Source: Pseudomonadales bacterium
Lineage (GTDB): Bacteria; Pseudomonadota; Gammaproteobacteria; Pseudomonadales; Azotimanducaceae
DNA length: 64,000 bases
Reading direction: 5' to 3'
NCBI GenBank assembly: GCA_022822135.1
Contig: JAJECH010000042.1
Span: forward strand, 53,371-117,370
The notes below the pieces were generated by a model. It searched no databases, was not told the origin of the DNA, and worked only from the letters and a program-made list of their open reading frames with translations. A program made the position numbers and the translations under genes. Below are positions 1 through 9,248 of the stretch, in pieces (the stretch's first letter is position 1; every line of letters begins with the position of its first letter).

Positions 1-668
1 GCATCCTCGGCGTCGCGCGCGATTTCGCTCGTTCGCAGATTCCAGTTGTCGGCGTAAATCGGGGTGGTTTGGGATTTCTTGCGGACATTTCGCCGGACGA
101 AATCAAAAAGCAACTCCATCGGGTGCTCGACGGTGACTACCGGTTCGAGGAACACTTTCTGATTCAGCAAATAGTCCATCGCGGATCAGGCATTGCACAC
201 GAGTCAGCTGCGTTGAATGACGTGGTTGTGAGTTCAGGCGCACAGTCGCGAATGATGGAATTTCGCTTGTCGATCGATAATGAGTTTGTATACGAACAAC
301 GCTCTGACGGCCTGCTGATTTCAAGTCCTACCGGGTCTACGGCATATTCGCTATCCGCTGGCGGACCCATCATGCATCCACGATTGGATGCGATTGCGAT
401 CATCCCGATGTACCCTCATACGCTTACCTCGAGACCGATCGTGGTTCCTGGAAACTTCAAGTTACGTATTGAAGTGGGGCATGGAACTCATGGTGCGCGA
501 ACCAGCTCCGATTCGCAAGTTGATTTCGACTTAGCGCCGGATGATGTGATCGAAATCAGCAAGCATGAGCATGTACTGCGATTGATTCATCTCACGACGC
601 ACAGTTTCTACGAGGCGTGCAGAAGCAAGTTGGATTGGGGTTCGCGGCTTGGGTTGCGCCACGACTAA
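1..668 (+). CDS. nadK: NAD kinase, 5' end outside the window
   Basis: Phosphorylates NAD to NADP in the cytoplasm. The reading frame is open from base 3, so the start and the GGDGT motif lie upstream of the window; about 221 residues are visible. Family signatures present are NRGGLGFL near the left edge, the SSPTGSTAYSLSAGGP substrate loop, and the LTSRPIVVPG strand. The TTG at base 69 is an internal Leu codon of the conserved block and should not be taken as a start. The 3' end overlaps the convergent nucleotidyltransferase gene by 4 nt. Confidence 0.95.
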   Translation, partial: ILGVARDFARSQIPVVGVNRGGLGFLADISPDEIKKQLHRVLDGDYRFEEHFLIQQIVHRGSGIAHESAALNDVVVSSGAQSRMMEFRLSIDNEFVYEQRSDGLLISSPTGSTAYSLSAGGPIMHPRLDAIAIIPMYPHTLTSRPIVVPGNFKLRIEVGHGTHGARTSSDSQVDFDLAPDDVIEISKHEHVLRLIHLTTHSFYEACRSKLDWGSRLGLRHD

Positions 669-1234
669 CGGCGAATTTGTTCTGGCGTATCTACGTCGCG
701 CAGAATCGCCTCATCGGTCACGGGCAGATCGACTAGCTTATTACCGTTCTGACTTAGAACCCGTTTCGCACCAACATCGCCGGACAGTGTCTTCAGTTCT
801 TCGAGGAAGTTTCCGCTAAAACCCACGGGATGCCCAGGTTCGCCGTTGAAAGAGGGTCGAATGATGGCATCCTCTAACTCCCTTACGCGTGCGATGATCC
901 GATGGATCGTATCCGTTTTTATCCAAGGCATGTCCGCTAAGCCAACGAGGAACCATTTCAAATCGGGTAGATGGTGTGCAGCTGCAGCCAAGCTATGACC
1001 CATTCCTAGGTAGGCATCAGGTGCTTCGATGATCTGAACACTAGGTGGTAAGACGGTTTCTACAGGGTCATCCGGTTTAAGAACCACGTAAACGGATTGA
1101 AGTTGATCGATATAAGGCGCTAGAGCATGAAGGATCATAGGTTGACCTTCAAGTGCTACCAATCTTTTATCCGCACCAAAACGTTGCGAGCTACCTGCGG
1201 CCAAGATCACCGCAGCCCCGTCGTCCGGTCTCAT
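665..1234 (-). CDS. MobA/MocA-like nucleotidyltransferase
   Basis: A 189-residue NTP-transferase-fold protein. The N-terminus has the pyrophosphorylase signature LAAGSSQRFG followed by a Lys (about residues 11-23), and a DMPW motif near residue 99 fits the metal-binding Asp of MobA/MocA proteins. MocA attaches CMP to the molybdopterin of hydroxylase-type molybdenum enzymes. It lies 12 bp downstream of an xdhC gene on the same strand, which supports a role in molybdenum cofactor maturation. Another sugar or cofactor nucleotidyltransferase is possible, because this fold is used widely. The function is inferred from family and context. Confidence 0.82.
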   Translation of the reverse strand: MRPDDGAAVILAAGSSQRFGADKRLVALEGQPMILHALAPYIDQLQSVYVVLKPDDPVETVLPPSVQIIEAPDAYLGMGHSLAAAAHHLPDLKWFLVGLADMPWIKTDTIHRIIARVRELEDAIIRPSFNGEPGHPVGFSGNFLEELKTLSGDVGAKRVLSQNGNKLVDLPVTDEAILRDVDTPEQIRR

Positions 1235-1246
1235 ATCAAACCGAAG

Positions 1247-2257
1247 CTAAATCGAAGCAGCGAGTGCCTGCTCTGCTTGAGAACTGTCGGTGTTTTTAGC
1301 GAGTTTCGCGCGCTCAGCGATTATTTCTGCCAGAATCGAGATCGCGATTTCAGGGGGCGTCTTGCTCCCAATCGGAACACCAATCGGTGCATGTAGTCGG
1401 GCTAGTGAGGCTTCGCTGACGTCTAAGGCAAGCAATCGTTCACGGCGTTTCGCGGAAGTTCTTGATGACCCCATGGCACCGATGTAGTACGCGTCGGTAT
1501 CGAACGCTTCAAGTAAACCCATGTCATCGATGCGTGGGTCGTGCGTGAGGGCGACGATGGCGGTTTGTGCATCATTCGCGCGGTCCCTGATCACGTCGTC
1601 AGGGAAAGCGCAGATCTTCTCGACGCCGCCTACATCCAGTTCATCAAGCATGTCTTGCCGCGGATCGCATATCGTCACTTGGTACTCAAGCAAGATTGCA
1701 AGTTCCGCGACATACTGTGTGACCATGCTGGCGCCGATGATGAACAGTTGGTGACTAGGTCCATGCACTTGTCGGAGGACGCGCGAGTCGTAGTCGTAGA
1801 AGAACGGCACAAAGTCATCGGTTTCTTGAATATGGCGTTCCGCTGTACTGACATGCAAAACGCGCTCGATGAGTTTCCGTTGTTGGAGTCGCGTACTGAG
1901 TAGCCCGAAATCCTGAAGCGTCCGTTCGTCGTTCTTGAGCGGTTCGATCACGATGTCCAAGTGACCGCCACAGGGTAACCCAAGTTGCTCAGCTTCTTCG
2001 TCGGATTCACCATACCGGAAGAACTGCGGGTGTGATTCAGCGAGCACCCCGTTTTTGAGTTTCTCGACGAGATCCTCCTCGACGCATCCTCCCGACAGAG
2101 AACCTACGACATGACCTTCTTCACTGCACACCATCATCGAGCCTTCGGGTCGTGGCGATGAGCCATACGTAGCGACGACGGTCGAAAGCCAGCATTTGCG
2201 GCCTGATTGGAGCCATTCGTGCGTTTGTCCGATAACTTGGTGGTTGGCGGCTTTCAT
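1247..2257 (-). CDS. XdhC/CoxI family molybdenum-enzyme maturation protein
   Basis: A 336-residue protein with the two usual XdhC parts. The N-terminal XdhC_CoxI region (about residues 20-80) has PRPEGSMMV and GSLSGGCVEEDL, which carries the conserved Cys. The C-terminal Rossmann-like XdhC_C region (about 165-310) begins LFIIGASMVTQYVAEL. XdhC proteins bind the molybdenum cofactor, help its sulfuration, and deliver it to xanthine-dehydrogenase-type enzymes. It starts at ATG 2257 and is the first gene of a two-gene operon with the MobA-like protein. No molybdenum hydroxylase is encoded in the window, so its client must be elsewhere. Confidence 0.88.
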   Translation of the reverse strand: MKAANHQVIGQTHEWLQSGRKCWLSTVVATYGSSPRPEGSMMVCSEEGHVVGSLSGGCVEEDLVEKLKNGVLAESHPQFFRYGESDEEAEQLGLPCGGHLDIVIEPLKNDERTLQDFGLLSTRLQQRKLIERVLHVSTAERHIQETDDFVPFFYDYDSRVLRQVHGPSHQLFIIGASMVTQYVAELAILLEYQVTICDPRQDMLDELDVGGVEKICAFPDDVIRDRANDAQTAIVALTHDPRIDDMGLLEAFDTDAYYIGAMGSSRTSAKRRERLLALDVSEASLARLHAPIGVPIGSKTPPEIAISILAEIIAERAKLAKNTDSSQAEQALAASI

Positions 2258-2322
2258 CGTTGGTGTGGACTAATCGAACATTTGATTATAGAAAGAGGCT
2301 GGTTCCTTGAGGCATGCGAAAC

Positions 2323-3990
2323 TCAGTTCAAAACCGACTTCAAGCCAAATTCCGGTTCATCACCCTCATGATTTTTAACAATTGAATCAATAACTTGTTG
2401 AATAGTCTTCAAGTCGCACTCAAATTCACTCGTCGAGTCGTTGTAGGCTAATTGATCCAATTGAGAAAGGATCGAATGACCGGTTGTCGATTCGAGAATC
2501 AGCTCGCGAGCCGCTACAAGATCAACACGCAAATGTTGAGCAAGCGTGTGCAGGATCGCATGTCGCAAAGCGCCTGCGTCGTTGTGCGCTAACGCGTGTC
2601 GAATTGGTCCGTAGTCGATTCGAGAAACGAGTGGTTTCTTGCCGAGTCGTGGTATGTAGCGTTCTCTGTTGAAATAGAGGAGCGCGGCGACAAGAAGCCA
2701 TCCAGCAATGGCTGCTGCAATCAGAGCATAGAACCAAGTGTTCGTGCGATCTGTGCCGTATTGCGTATCTGTAGGTTGCAACAAACCACTGTCGGAAGGT
2801 TGCAGCTGTTCTGTCGCGAATCGACTGTCCCGAGGATCCGGTACGTTAAATGCGGCTGACGGTAATCTTGAGACCTTGACCTCTCTCGACTCCGTGTCCC
2901 ACCAGGTCAGCCGAAATTCGGGCAGTGAAACTCGACCGGGTTCGACGGGAATCAGGTTAAACGAACGAGATTGCGTTCCCCAAACCCGACCACCTTCAAG
3001 TACGGAGTCCACTGTGGCTTGTTCTGGGTAGACTCGGAGGTCGTCGATCGAACCGAGCTCAAGAGGCAGTAGGGCAGATTGGTAACTATCCCGCGCCCGT
3101 AAGTTGATTGAACGAGTGATTGCGTCGCCTAGATTCAGCGTGCTCGTGCCTGAAGGTTGAAACGACTGCGTCAGTTCAACATTTGAAGCTGGGAACCATG
3201 GTTCATCACTTGGGTACTCGGCGGGAATCGGCAATATGGTGATCGTTCGTTCGGGGGCGACGATCGGTCGGACTTGCGGTCGGAATTGATTGCTATAGAT
3301 GGCAACGCGTGCGTTTTCGCCTGGAATCCTCAACGTGCCGCTCTTTTCAGCAAACACAACATAACGCCACTGCATCACGAAATACTCGACGCCGTTTCGA
3401 ACCTCGCGTAACGTCTCTCGACTACCAATTGGCAGTACCGTTGCGTCGACGATGTCAAGTTGCTTGTCCTGGGGCATCGACGGGATTCTTGCCTGAGCGG
3501 TGTAGAGCATTCGTCGTGTCACGTAGATAGCCGCTTGCGGATACTGCGTTTGGTGGGAGACGATCGTCTCGAAAAACGCGGTCTTTGAGATGTAATCTCG
3601 CTCCCGAGCGGATATTGGATTGACCTGTAGTCTTAATCGGTTCGTACGCGAATTGCCTACGGTTATCGGTGGAATATCAATCGTTCCTGCGCGTTTTGGC
3701 ATCAGCTCAAGTTTCCAGCTCTTAGCGCGATCGACGCGACCATTCACGATTCGAAGCTGTGACTCAGTTGAGACGCTTGATATTTCGAAATCAGTTTCTA
3801 ATTCAGTGAAATCAGGATCACTCGAATCACGGTTTCGATCGGTCACCGTCAGCGTGACTGACTCAAATTCAGACACGACATCAGCGCTGAGTGTCGCGCT
3901 CGCTTGTCCGTGAGAGTAGGGTGCGTAGAGAAGCACGAACACGGTCGCAAGCAATCCGATCGGATGTGTTAGATACCTCATAGCACGCAT
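2323..3990 (-). CDS. batD: BatD family protein
   Basis: Last gene of the moxR/bat operon. The start is taken at ATG 3990, which shares one base with the batB/C stop (TGATG); two GTG codons directly upstream are alternatives. The protein has an N-terminal signal segment (GLLATVFVLLYAPYSHGQA), a long periplasmic beta-rich region typical of BatD, and one transmembrane helix near residues 420-445 (WFYALIAAAIAGWLLVAAL), then a cytoplasmic tail. BatD is thought to work with BatA and BatB in envelope stress or oxygen tolerance; its molecular activity is unknown. Confidence 0.88.
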   Translation of the reverse strand: MRAMRYLTHPIGLLATVFVLLYAPYSHGQASATLSADVVSEFESVTLTVTDRNRDSSDPDFTELETDFEISSVSTESQLRIVNGRVDRAKSWKLELMPKRAGTIDIPPITVGNSRTNRLRLQVNPISARERDYISKTAFFETIVSHQTQYPQAAIYVTRRMLYTAQARIPSMPQDKQLDIVDATVLPIGSRETLREVRNGVEYFVMQWRYVVFAEKSGTLRIPGENARVAIYSNQFRPQVRPIVAPERTITILPIPAEYPSDEPWFPASNVELTQSFQPSGTSTLNLGDAITRSINLRARDSYQSALLPLELGSIDDLRVYPEQATVDSVLEGGRVWGTQSRSFNLIPVEPGRVSLPEFRLTWWDTESREVKVSRLPSAAFNVPDPRDSRFATEQLQPSDSGLLQPTDTQYGTDRTNTWFYALIAAAIAGWLLVAALLYFNRERYIPRLGKKPLVSRIDYGPIRHALAHNDAGALRHAILHTLAQHLRVDLVAARELILESTTGHSILSQLDQLAYNDSTSEFECDLKTIQQVIDSIVKNHEGDEPEFGLKSVLN

Positions 3991-5768
3991 CACCACGCCG
4001 GTCCAACGTCAGCCTGGTCTAACTCACCTCGCTCAATTCGGGCATTGGATTCTGCTTGAAATTTGCGTCGTAATAGACCGCTAGGATCGTCTGGGATACG
4101 ACGCAGCCACCGTTCGTGGATTTCGCGCAACTCGCGTTCCTCGCTGGATTCTGCCAGTGCAGCGGAATCTTGACCTTCAGTCTCGTCATCGGACTCGCTC
4201 GCATCTTGGCGCTGTGCGTGTTGTTGCTCTGCGTCGGTGCTCTCTTCAGAATCGTCTTGAGTTTCGTTTTGCGGTTGCGTGTCTTGCTCCGTTCCCTCTT
4301 GCTGTTGACTTGGTTCGTTAGACATCTGAGAGTTGGAGGCTTGTTCTGACGCATCTTGACTTTGTTGCGATTGATTCTGTGACTGTGCGTTCTGATTTCC
4401 CTGTTGCTCAGACTCCTGCTGTTGGTCACTTTGACTCTGTTCAGAATCACTGTTCTGTTGCATCGCTTCAAGCAACGCTTCGATGATCGCTTTGTTGTGT
4501 TTTGCGTCTTCGTGTTCTGGTTCTTGCATCAATACAGCGTCATATGCTGTAAGGGCATCGCTGAATCGACCTTCCCACGCAAGTGCGTTCCCTTGGTTGT
4601 AAATCGACTCGGTTGAATCGTTCTTCGAAAACAGTTCCCCTGCCTCGGCGAACGCGCCACTCCGATATTTCGCGACGCCCTGCCACTGAGAATCACGGAA
4701 TAGCTCCGCGGCGGTCTCAAAATTTCCCGCGTCGTGAGCAGACAAGGCTTGGCGATCCTTGGGTACCCAAAGATCTTCGAGCCATCCGGCTTGGACATTT
4801 GCACCAATTACAAGCAACACAACAGCAAGACCTCCTCGACGCATTGAGAACGCGAGTAGCAGCGCGAGTGGTAATACGAGTAGATAGCCGAGATCATGCC
4901 AAACGTCGAACGTCTGGTTATCCAGTAATTCGGTCGTCGTAAGCGACGATTCCTGCAGTAGGAACTCGATGTCATCATCATTTAAGGTAATGCTTCGATA
5001 GCGACCTCCGGCTACCATCGCAAAATCGCGTAACAACGAATGGTCCAACTCGAACTCACGGCCATCCGACCGCACCACATCTGACGAACCAATACCAAGA
5101 ATCGAGATCGCGTATCGTGAATCCGCACTGTCGCGTAAACTGCCAAAGTTCGTGATGCCGTCGGTCAGCAGAATGATTCGACCGCTCTCTTGTGCGAGCG
5201 AACTGAAGAGGTCGTTGGCGAGTTCTATGGCAGCTTCCGCATTGCTGCCGCGAACGGGCATCATTTCGGGATCGAGGGACGGCAATAGATTCAGGATGTT
5301 GTCCTTGTCGCTCGTTAACGGCGTGACCACGTAAGCATCACCTGCATAGACCACGAGCCCCGTTAGACCTTCGTCGCGACGCTCGAGTATGTCACTGATT
5401 TTGAACTTAGCGCGTTCGATTCGACTAGGACGAATGTCGGTCGATCCCATGCTCAGAGTTAGATCAAGCACGATGACGATAGGATCGTTCTTCGTTTCGA
5501 CAGGTTGCGGTAGTCGTTCATAAGTAGGTCCTGCCAACGCTAACGCAGCGCAGATCAAAGCGAGGGGTGGCAGAGCCATTGATACACGAACACGACGGAG
5601 TGGTCTCGACTCAATCAACGCATCGAAAAGTGAATCGGAAATCACGTTATGCCAGTTATTCGCTCGAGATACGAAACGGATTTGCGCCCAAATCAGAAGC
5701 GGGGCGACCGATAGTAAGAGCAACCACCATGGTCGAAGGAAGTGAAACTCTGTGAGTACTTCAAACAT
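3990..5768 (-). CDS. batB: BatB-BatC fusion: VWA domain, TPR and Gln-rich tail
   Basis: A 592-residue membrane protein. Two N-terminal hydrophobic segments (about residues 12-28 and 62-80) precede a von Willebrand factor A domain with the metal-site motif DLTLSMGS near residue 100. More hydrophobic helices lie near 290-330. A TPR region follows (about 350-430, including YNQGNALAWEGRFSDALTAY). Next come about 100 residues very rich in Gln, Ser, Glu and Asp, then a short basic C-terminus. The VWA half is BatB and the TPR half is BatC, which are separate genes in many bacteria. ATG 5768 overlaps the batA stop by 8 nt; an upstream ATG at 5795 lies inside batA and is less likely. Confidence 0.88.
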   Translation of the reverse strand: MFEVLTEFHFLRPWWLLLLSVAPLLIWAQIRFVSRANNWHNVISDSLFDALIESRPLRRVRVSMALPPLALICAALALAGPTYERLPQPVETKNDPIVIVLDLTLSMGSTDIRPSRIERAKFKISDILERRDEGLTGLVVYAGDAYVVTPLTSDKDNILNLLPSLDPEMMPVRGSNAEAAIELANDLFSSLAQESGRIILLTDGITNFGSLRDSADSRYAISILGIGSSDVVRSDGREFELDHSLLRDFAMVAGGRYRSITLNDDDIEFLLQESSLTTTELLDNQTFDVWHDLGYLLVLPLALLLAFSMRRGGLAVVLLVIGANVQAGWLEDLWVPKDRQALSAHDAGNFETAAELFRDSQWQGVAKYRSGAFAEAGELFSKNDSTESIYNQGNALAWEGRFSDALTAYDAVLMQEPEHEDAKHNKAIIEALLEAMQQNSDSEQSQSDQQQESEQQGNQNAQSQNQSQQSQDASEQASNSQMSNEPSQQQEGTEQDTQPQNETQDDSEESTDAEQQHAQRQDASESDDETEGQDSAALAESSEERELREIHERWLRRIPDDPSGLLRRKFQAESNARIERGELDQADVGPAW

Positions 5769-6744
5769 TTCTTCGAGAATGGAGTAGCCAAGCAAGCGCG
5801 AAAAGTGCTAGGGCGAGAGTGAGCGGGTAGTGGTAGAGAGCACGCATGGGACGTACGGTCTGACCTTCATTTTCGATCGGTTCTAGCGCGTCGATTTGCT
5901 CATAAATCGCCAATAAGGCGTTGAGATCTTCGGCTTTGTAGTACCCTCCACCGGTTTTGGTTGCGATTGCTTGTAGCAGTTCTTCGTCCACTGCATCTGA
6001 TTGACGTTGGAATGGCGCAAAGAATCCCAAGCCACCTCTAGGCGGAACGATGCCGATCGTGTAAACCGTTACCTCCGAAGCCTCAGCGAGTTCTGCCGCG
6101 TCCATAGGATCGAGTTCGCCGAAGTTATTCATGCCATCGGTCATGAGTACGACGACGCGGTGGTCGGCTGGGTGGTTCAAGATTTGTTTGATTGCTAAAC
6201 CTAACGAATCTCCGATCGCTGTTGATCGACCAGCGATACCGATAGGAGCGTCGGCCAACATCTGACTTGCCGTATCTACGTCCGGTGTTAGTGGCACATA
6301 GACGTACGGTAGGCTACCGAAAAGAACGATCCCGATTCGATCGCCTTCTCGTTTTTCGACGAAATCTTGCACGGCATGTTTCACAACCGCAAGACGTGTG
6401 TACTGCCTGCCACCAACGTTCATATCGCCTTGTCCCATGCTACCGGAGATATCGATCGCAAGCACAAGATCACGGCTCAACGTCGGCAACACAGTAGGTT
6501 CACCGGTCCATTGGGGACGAGCAAGTGCGGTCGCTAACGACAACCAAGCGAGTAAGGCAATGATGAAGAGGAAGACCGATCGGTGACTTGAACCGCTTCC
6601 AATTTCTTGCTGTGTAAATACAAACGACTCAACGTGAGGTACGTTAAGTGCGGCTTCGCTCGCGGCACGCGCAGGGATGAGGTACCTGATGAGCAGCGGT
6701 AGGAGCAGAATCGCAAACGCCCATGGCCATATCAATTCGATCAT
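5761..6744 (-). CDS. batA: BatA, VWA domain membrane protein
   Basis: A 327-residue protein with N-terminal hydrophobic segments, a VWA domain with an intact metal-ion-dependent adhesion motif (AIDISGSMG), a second conserved loop (VVLMTDGMNNFG), and a C-terminal transmembrane helix (ALYHYPLTLALALFALAWLL). It is the canonical partner of BatB. The start is set at ATG 6744, giving a 4-nt ATGA overlap with the upstream DUF4381 gene. An ATG at 6783 would overlap that gene by 43 nt and add residues that do not look like family sequence. Confidence 0.9.
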   Translation of the reverse strand: MIELIWPWAFAILLLPLLIRYLIPARAASEAALNVPHVESFVFTQQEIGSGSSHRSVFLFIIALLAWLSLATALARPQWTGEPTVLPTLSRDLVLAIDISGSMGQGDMNVGGRQYTRLAVVKHAVQDFVEKREGDRIGIVLFGSLPYVYVPLTPDVDTASQMLADAPIGIAGRSTAIGDSLGLAIKQILNHPADHRVVVLMTDGMNNFGELDPMDAAELAEASEVTVYTIGIVPPRGGLGFFAPFQRQSDAVDEELLQAIATKTGGGYYKAEDLNALLAIYEQIDALEPIENEGQTVRPMRALYHYPLTLALALFALAWLLHSRRNV

Positions 6745-7247
6745 GTCGCAATACCCCTGCGAGAGGGATATTTCACATCGCAAAGCGTCTTAGCGATAAG
6801 CTCGTCGATACGTTCATCGAAGAACGCGACGGGTCGATAGCGGACCGTACCTAGACACTTCCCTGGTCCAGATACGAATGATTCTTCGTTAAACCGGTCA
6901 GCGAGCATGTTCAGCCATAGCAATCCGTCAGCCTGTACCGAGCCTGGGACAGCTTCTACGTCCACAAGTAAGTGCTTGTAGAGGCGATTAGCCGAATCGA
7001 CATATTCCCGATTGGATAACCGTCCGTCTTGATAAAGATCCCTTAGCGCGGACGCAGCTTCTCGAATTGAACGATAGGGACGATCATTCGCGTACCGACT
7101 CCGCCACCACCATATCAAACAAACAATGCCGGCGACGATCGTTACAGCCAAGATCCACCAGCCGATGGGTATAGGCCAAAATGGCGGAAGCGCGGGTTCA
7201 TGGATGTCTCGCAGTTGCGCTAGTGCTTGCGCGATCTGTTCATTCAT
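6741..7247 (-). CDS. DUF4381 family membrane protein of the Bat operon
   Basis: A 168-residue protein with one transmembrane helix (about residues 27-50, PIGWWILAVTIVAGIVCLIW) followed by a soluble helical region. Proteins of this kind sit between DUF58 and batA in many proteobacterial moxR/bat operons; their function is not known. The start is set at ATG 7247, whose first 8 nt overlap the DUF58 stop (ATGAATGA). A longer frame up to 7385 lies wholly inside the DUF58 gene and reads as an Arg/Ser-rich shadow. Confidence 0.82.
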   Translation of the reverse strand: MNEQIAQALAQLRDIHEPALPPFWPIPIGWWILAVTIVAGIVCLIWWWRSRYANDRPYRSIREAASALRDLYQDGRLSNREYVDSANRLYKHLLVDVEAVPGSVQADGLLWLNMLADRFNEESFVSGPGKCLGTVRYRPVAFFDERIDELIAKTLCDVKYPSRRGIAT

Positions 7248-8148
7248 CGAAGAGCGCCTGCGAACTATCCTCCGTCGTCGAGAAGGAGAAAAACCGGATC
7301 CCTCGTGACCGACATGCGTCTTCGAGTCTCGTTCGGTGTGCCTCGAAACGTCCTTCGTACTTACTCTGATTTCGAGGAATCCCACCGGAAAAAGAAATTC
7401 TTCGAGACCCGTCAGTCACTGCGTAAGCGCCACTCGGCGGTAAGTTCTGCTCCAGCGGGTCGTAGATATGGATAAGAGAAATCTCGTTATGGTTTTGAAG
7501 CACCAGGAGCTGCTGTAGGTCACTCTGAGCGATACCCTCAAAATCGGAGATGAACACGATGCGATGTCCGACCGGAGTTGCACGACGAAGGTTCATTAGG
7601 ACCTCATGCCATGAGGGTTCTGCAGATTCCGACGGCTGACTCGATGCACTGAGTTCATTGTTTGCATCCGTTATCGCGCTTAGCAAACGAACGACGTTTA
7701 GCTTGCTTCGGATTGGCTTGAGGACGCCTAGCGAATCCGAGGCAATCACAACGCCACCAACCCGGTCGCGTGCATTAAGCGTCTGCCACGCAAATCGAGC
7801 GGCTGCCTCGGCGGCAGCGACGCTCTTTAATCGGACTTGACTCCCGAAGAACATGGATCGTCGCTGATCGATCACGAGCATGGTGGGTCGCTCGCGTTCT
7901 TCACGAAAGATCTTTGTGTGTGGTTTTTCTTTCCGCGCGGTGACCTTCCAGTCGATGTTTCTGACGTCGTCGCCTGCTTGATACAGTCGTACTTCGTCGA
8001 GATCCACACCGCGACCACGCATCCGCGAAACGAGTGCGCCTGAATACCCGCCAGTTGCACGACGCGTGCGACGTTTCTGAATCGGCGCTGTAGCTAAGCC
8101 GATCAAGTCGGCGACGGTGACATAAACGCCGGTAAGTGACGGCATCAA
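7240..8148 (-). CDS. DUF58 domain protein of the MoxR/Bat operon
   Basis: A 302-residue protein with the DUF58 signature: a GRGVDLDEVR block, then QAGDDVRNIDWKVTAR (about residues 57-72), followed by a VWA-like core (TMLVIDQRRSMFFGS). DUF58 proteins almost always lie next to moxR and are proposed clients or partners of the MoxR AAA+ ATPase. It is 6 bp downstream of moxR and overlaps the next gene by 8 nt, so it is clearly in one transcription unit. Confidence 0.9.
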   Translation of the reverse strand: MMPSLTGVYVTVADLIGLATAPIQKRRTRRATGGYSGALVSRMRGRGVDLDEVRLYQAGDDVRNIDWKVTARKEKPHTKIFREERERPTMLVIDQRRSMFFGSQVRLKSVAAAEAAARFAWQTLNARDRVGGVVIASDSLGVLKPIRSKLNVVRLLSAITDANNELSASSQPSESAEPSWHEVLMNLRRATPVGHRIVFISDFEGIAQSDLQQLLVLQNHNEISLIHIYDPLEQNLPPSGAYAVTDGSRRISFSGGIPRNQSKYEGRFEAHRTRLEDACRSRGIRFFSFSTTEDSSQALFDE

Positions 8149-8154
8149 ATCGTT

Positions 8155-9138
8155 CTAGGTTAAAGGCACCTGGTTGATCATCGTGTCGATGATGTCATCG
8201 GTTGTCGTTCCTTGTGCTTCCGCCTCAAAAGACAGGATTAAGCGATGTCGTAGAACGTCGTGGATGATCTCAAGAACGTCCTCTGGAACGACGTAATCTC
8301 GACCCGCGAGCCAAGCGATGGTTCGTGAGCATTGGTCCAACGCGATGGTTGCTCTTGGACTCGCGGCGTATTCGACACCTTCCAGACCGGACCTCGAATG
8401 TGCGATGAGGTCGATGATGTACTTTTCGATGGATTCAGCCATGTGAAGTTCACCTAATTCATCGCGAATGCCAAGGATCTCACTTTCGCTGAGTTCCACC
8501 GGCGAAGGCTGATCGACATTGCCGAACTCTTCACGTGCTAATTGCAGAATCGCCCGTTCTTGATGTGCCGGTGGATAGTCAATAAGGACATGCATGAGGA
8601 AGCGGTCCAATTGCGCTTCAGGTAACGGATACGTACCTTCCTGTTCGATCGGGTTCTGCGTTGCCATGACAAGAAACAGGCGCGGCAAGTTAAAGGTCTC
8701 TCGGCCGACGGTCACTTGGCGTTCCGCCATGGCTTCAAGCAAGGCTGACTGTACTTTTGCTGGTGCGCGATTAACTTCGTCCGCGAGCACAAGATTGTGG
8801 AAGATCGGACCTTGCTGGAAATGGAAACTGCTCGTTTCGGGACGATAGATCTCCGTACCAGTTACGTCGCTTGGAAGTAAATCTGGCGTGAACTGGATTC
8901 GATGAAAATCACCTTCAATACATCGTGAAAGCTCCTTTATCGCACGGGTTTTTGCGAGTCCAGGTGCACCTTCAACCAGCAAATGACCGCCGCAAATTAG
9001 TGCGATCGTTAATTTCTTGGTCAGCGCTTCTTGACCGACAATGCGCTGGTTCAACCAATCGAGTGCTAGGTGGACTTTTTCATAGGTTGAAGAAGCCGTT
9101 CCCGACTCGATTCCTAGGGGTTCGTTTTGCGTAACCAA
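8155..9138 (-). CDS. MoxR family AAA+ ATPase
   Basis: A 327-residue AAA+ ATPase with Walker A GAPGLAKT (residues 57-64), Walker B LVLADE (116-121), and the MATQNPIEQEGTYPLPEAQL block typical of MoxR. MoxR ATPases act as chaperone-like remodellers for the co-encoded VWA proteins. I choose TTG 9138, which follows AAGGGA at good spacing and gives the usual family length. An ATG at 9231 would add about 31 non-conserved residues and run into the divergent pyrD promoter region. It is the first gene of the six-gene operon. Confidence 0.93.
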   Translation of the reverse strand: MVTQNEPLGIESGTASSTYEKVHLALDWLNQRIVGQEALTKKLTIALICGGHLLVEGAPGLAKTRAIKELSRCIEGDFHRIQFTPDLLPSDVTGTEIYRPETSSFHFQQGPIFHNLVLADEVNRAPAKVQSALLEAMAERQVTVGRETFNLPRLFLVMATQNPIEQEGTYPLPEAQLDRFLMHVLIDYPPAHQERAILQLAREEFGNVDQPSPVELSESEILGIRDELGELHMAESIEKYIIDLIAHSRSGLEGVEYAASPRATIALDQCSRTIAWLAGRDYVVPEDVLEIIHDVLRHRLILSFEAEAQGTTTDDIIDTMINQVPLT

Positions 9139-9248
9139 GCGAGTCCCTTTTGTTGTAATGATGGCGCGAAACGATGCATTTAAGCTAAAAGCGCGTGAAA
9201 ATATGCAATGAACAATTATTGCCTTTGACAAAAACGCCGTACTTTAGT

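Noticed and set aside
4019..4471. 150-codon minus-strand frame within batB/C
   Set aside because: It is the shifted reading of the Gln-rich repeat region and lacks any conserved features; the batB/C frame explains the bases.
9225..9230. TTGACA resembling a -35 box near the pyrD start
   Set aside because: A matching -10 would place transcription start inside conserved pyrD codons, so it is probably chance.
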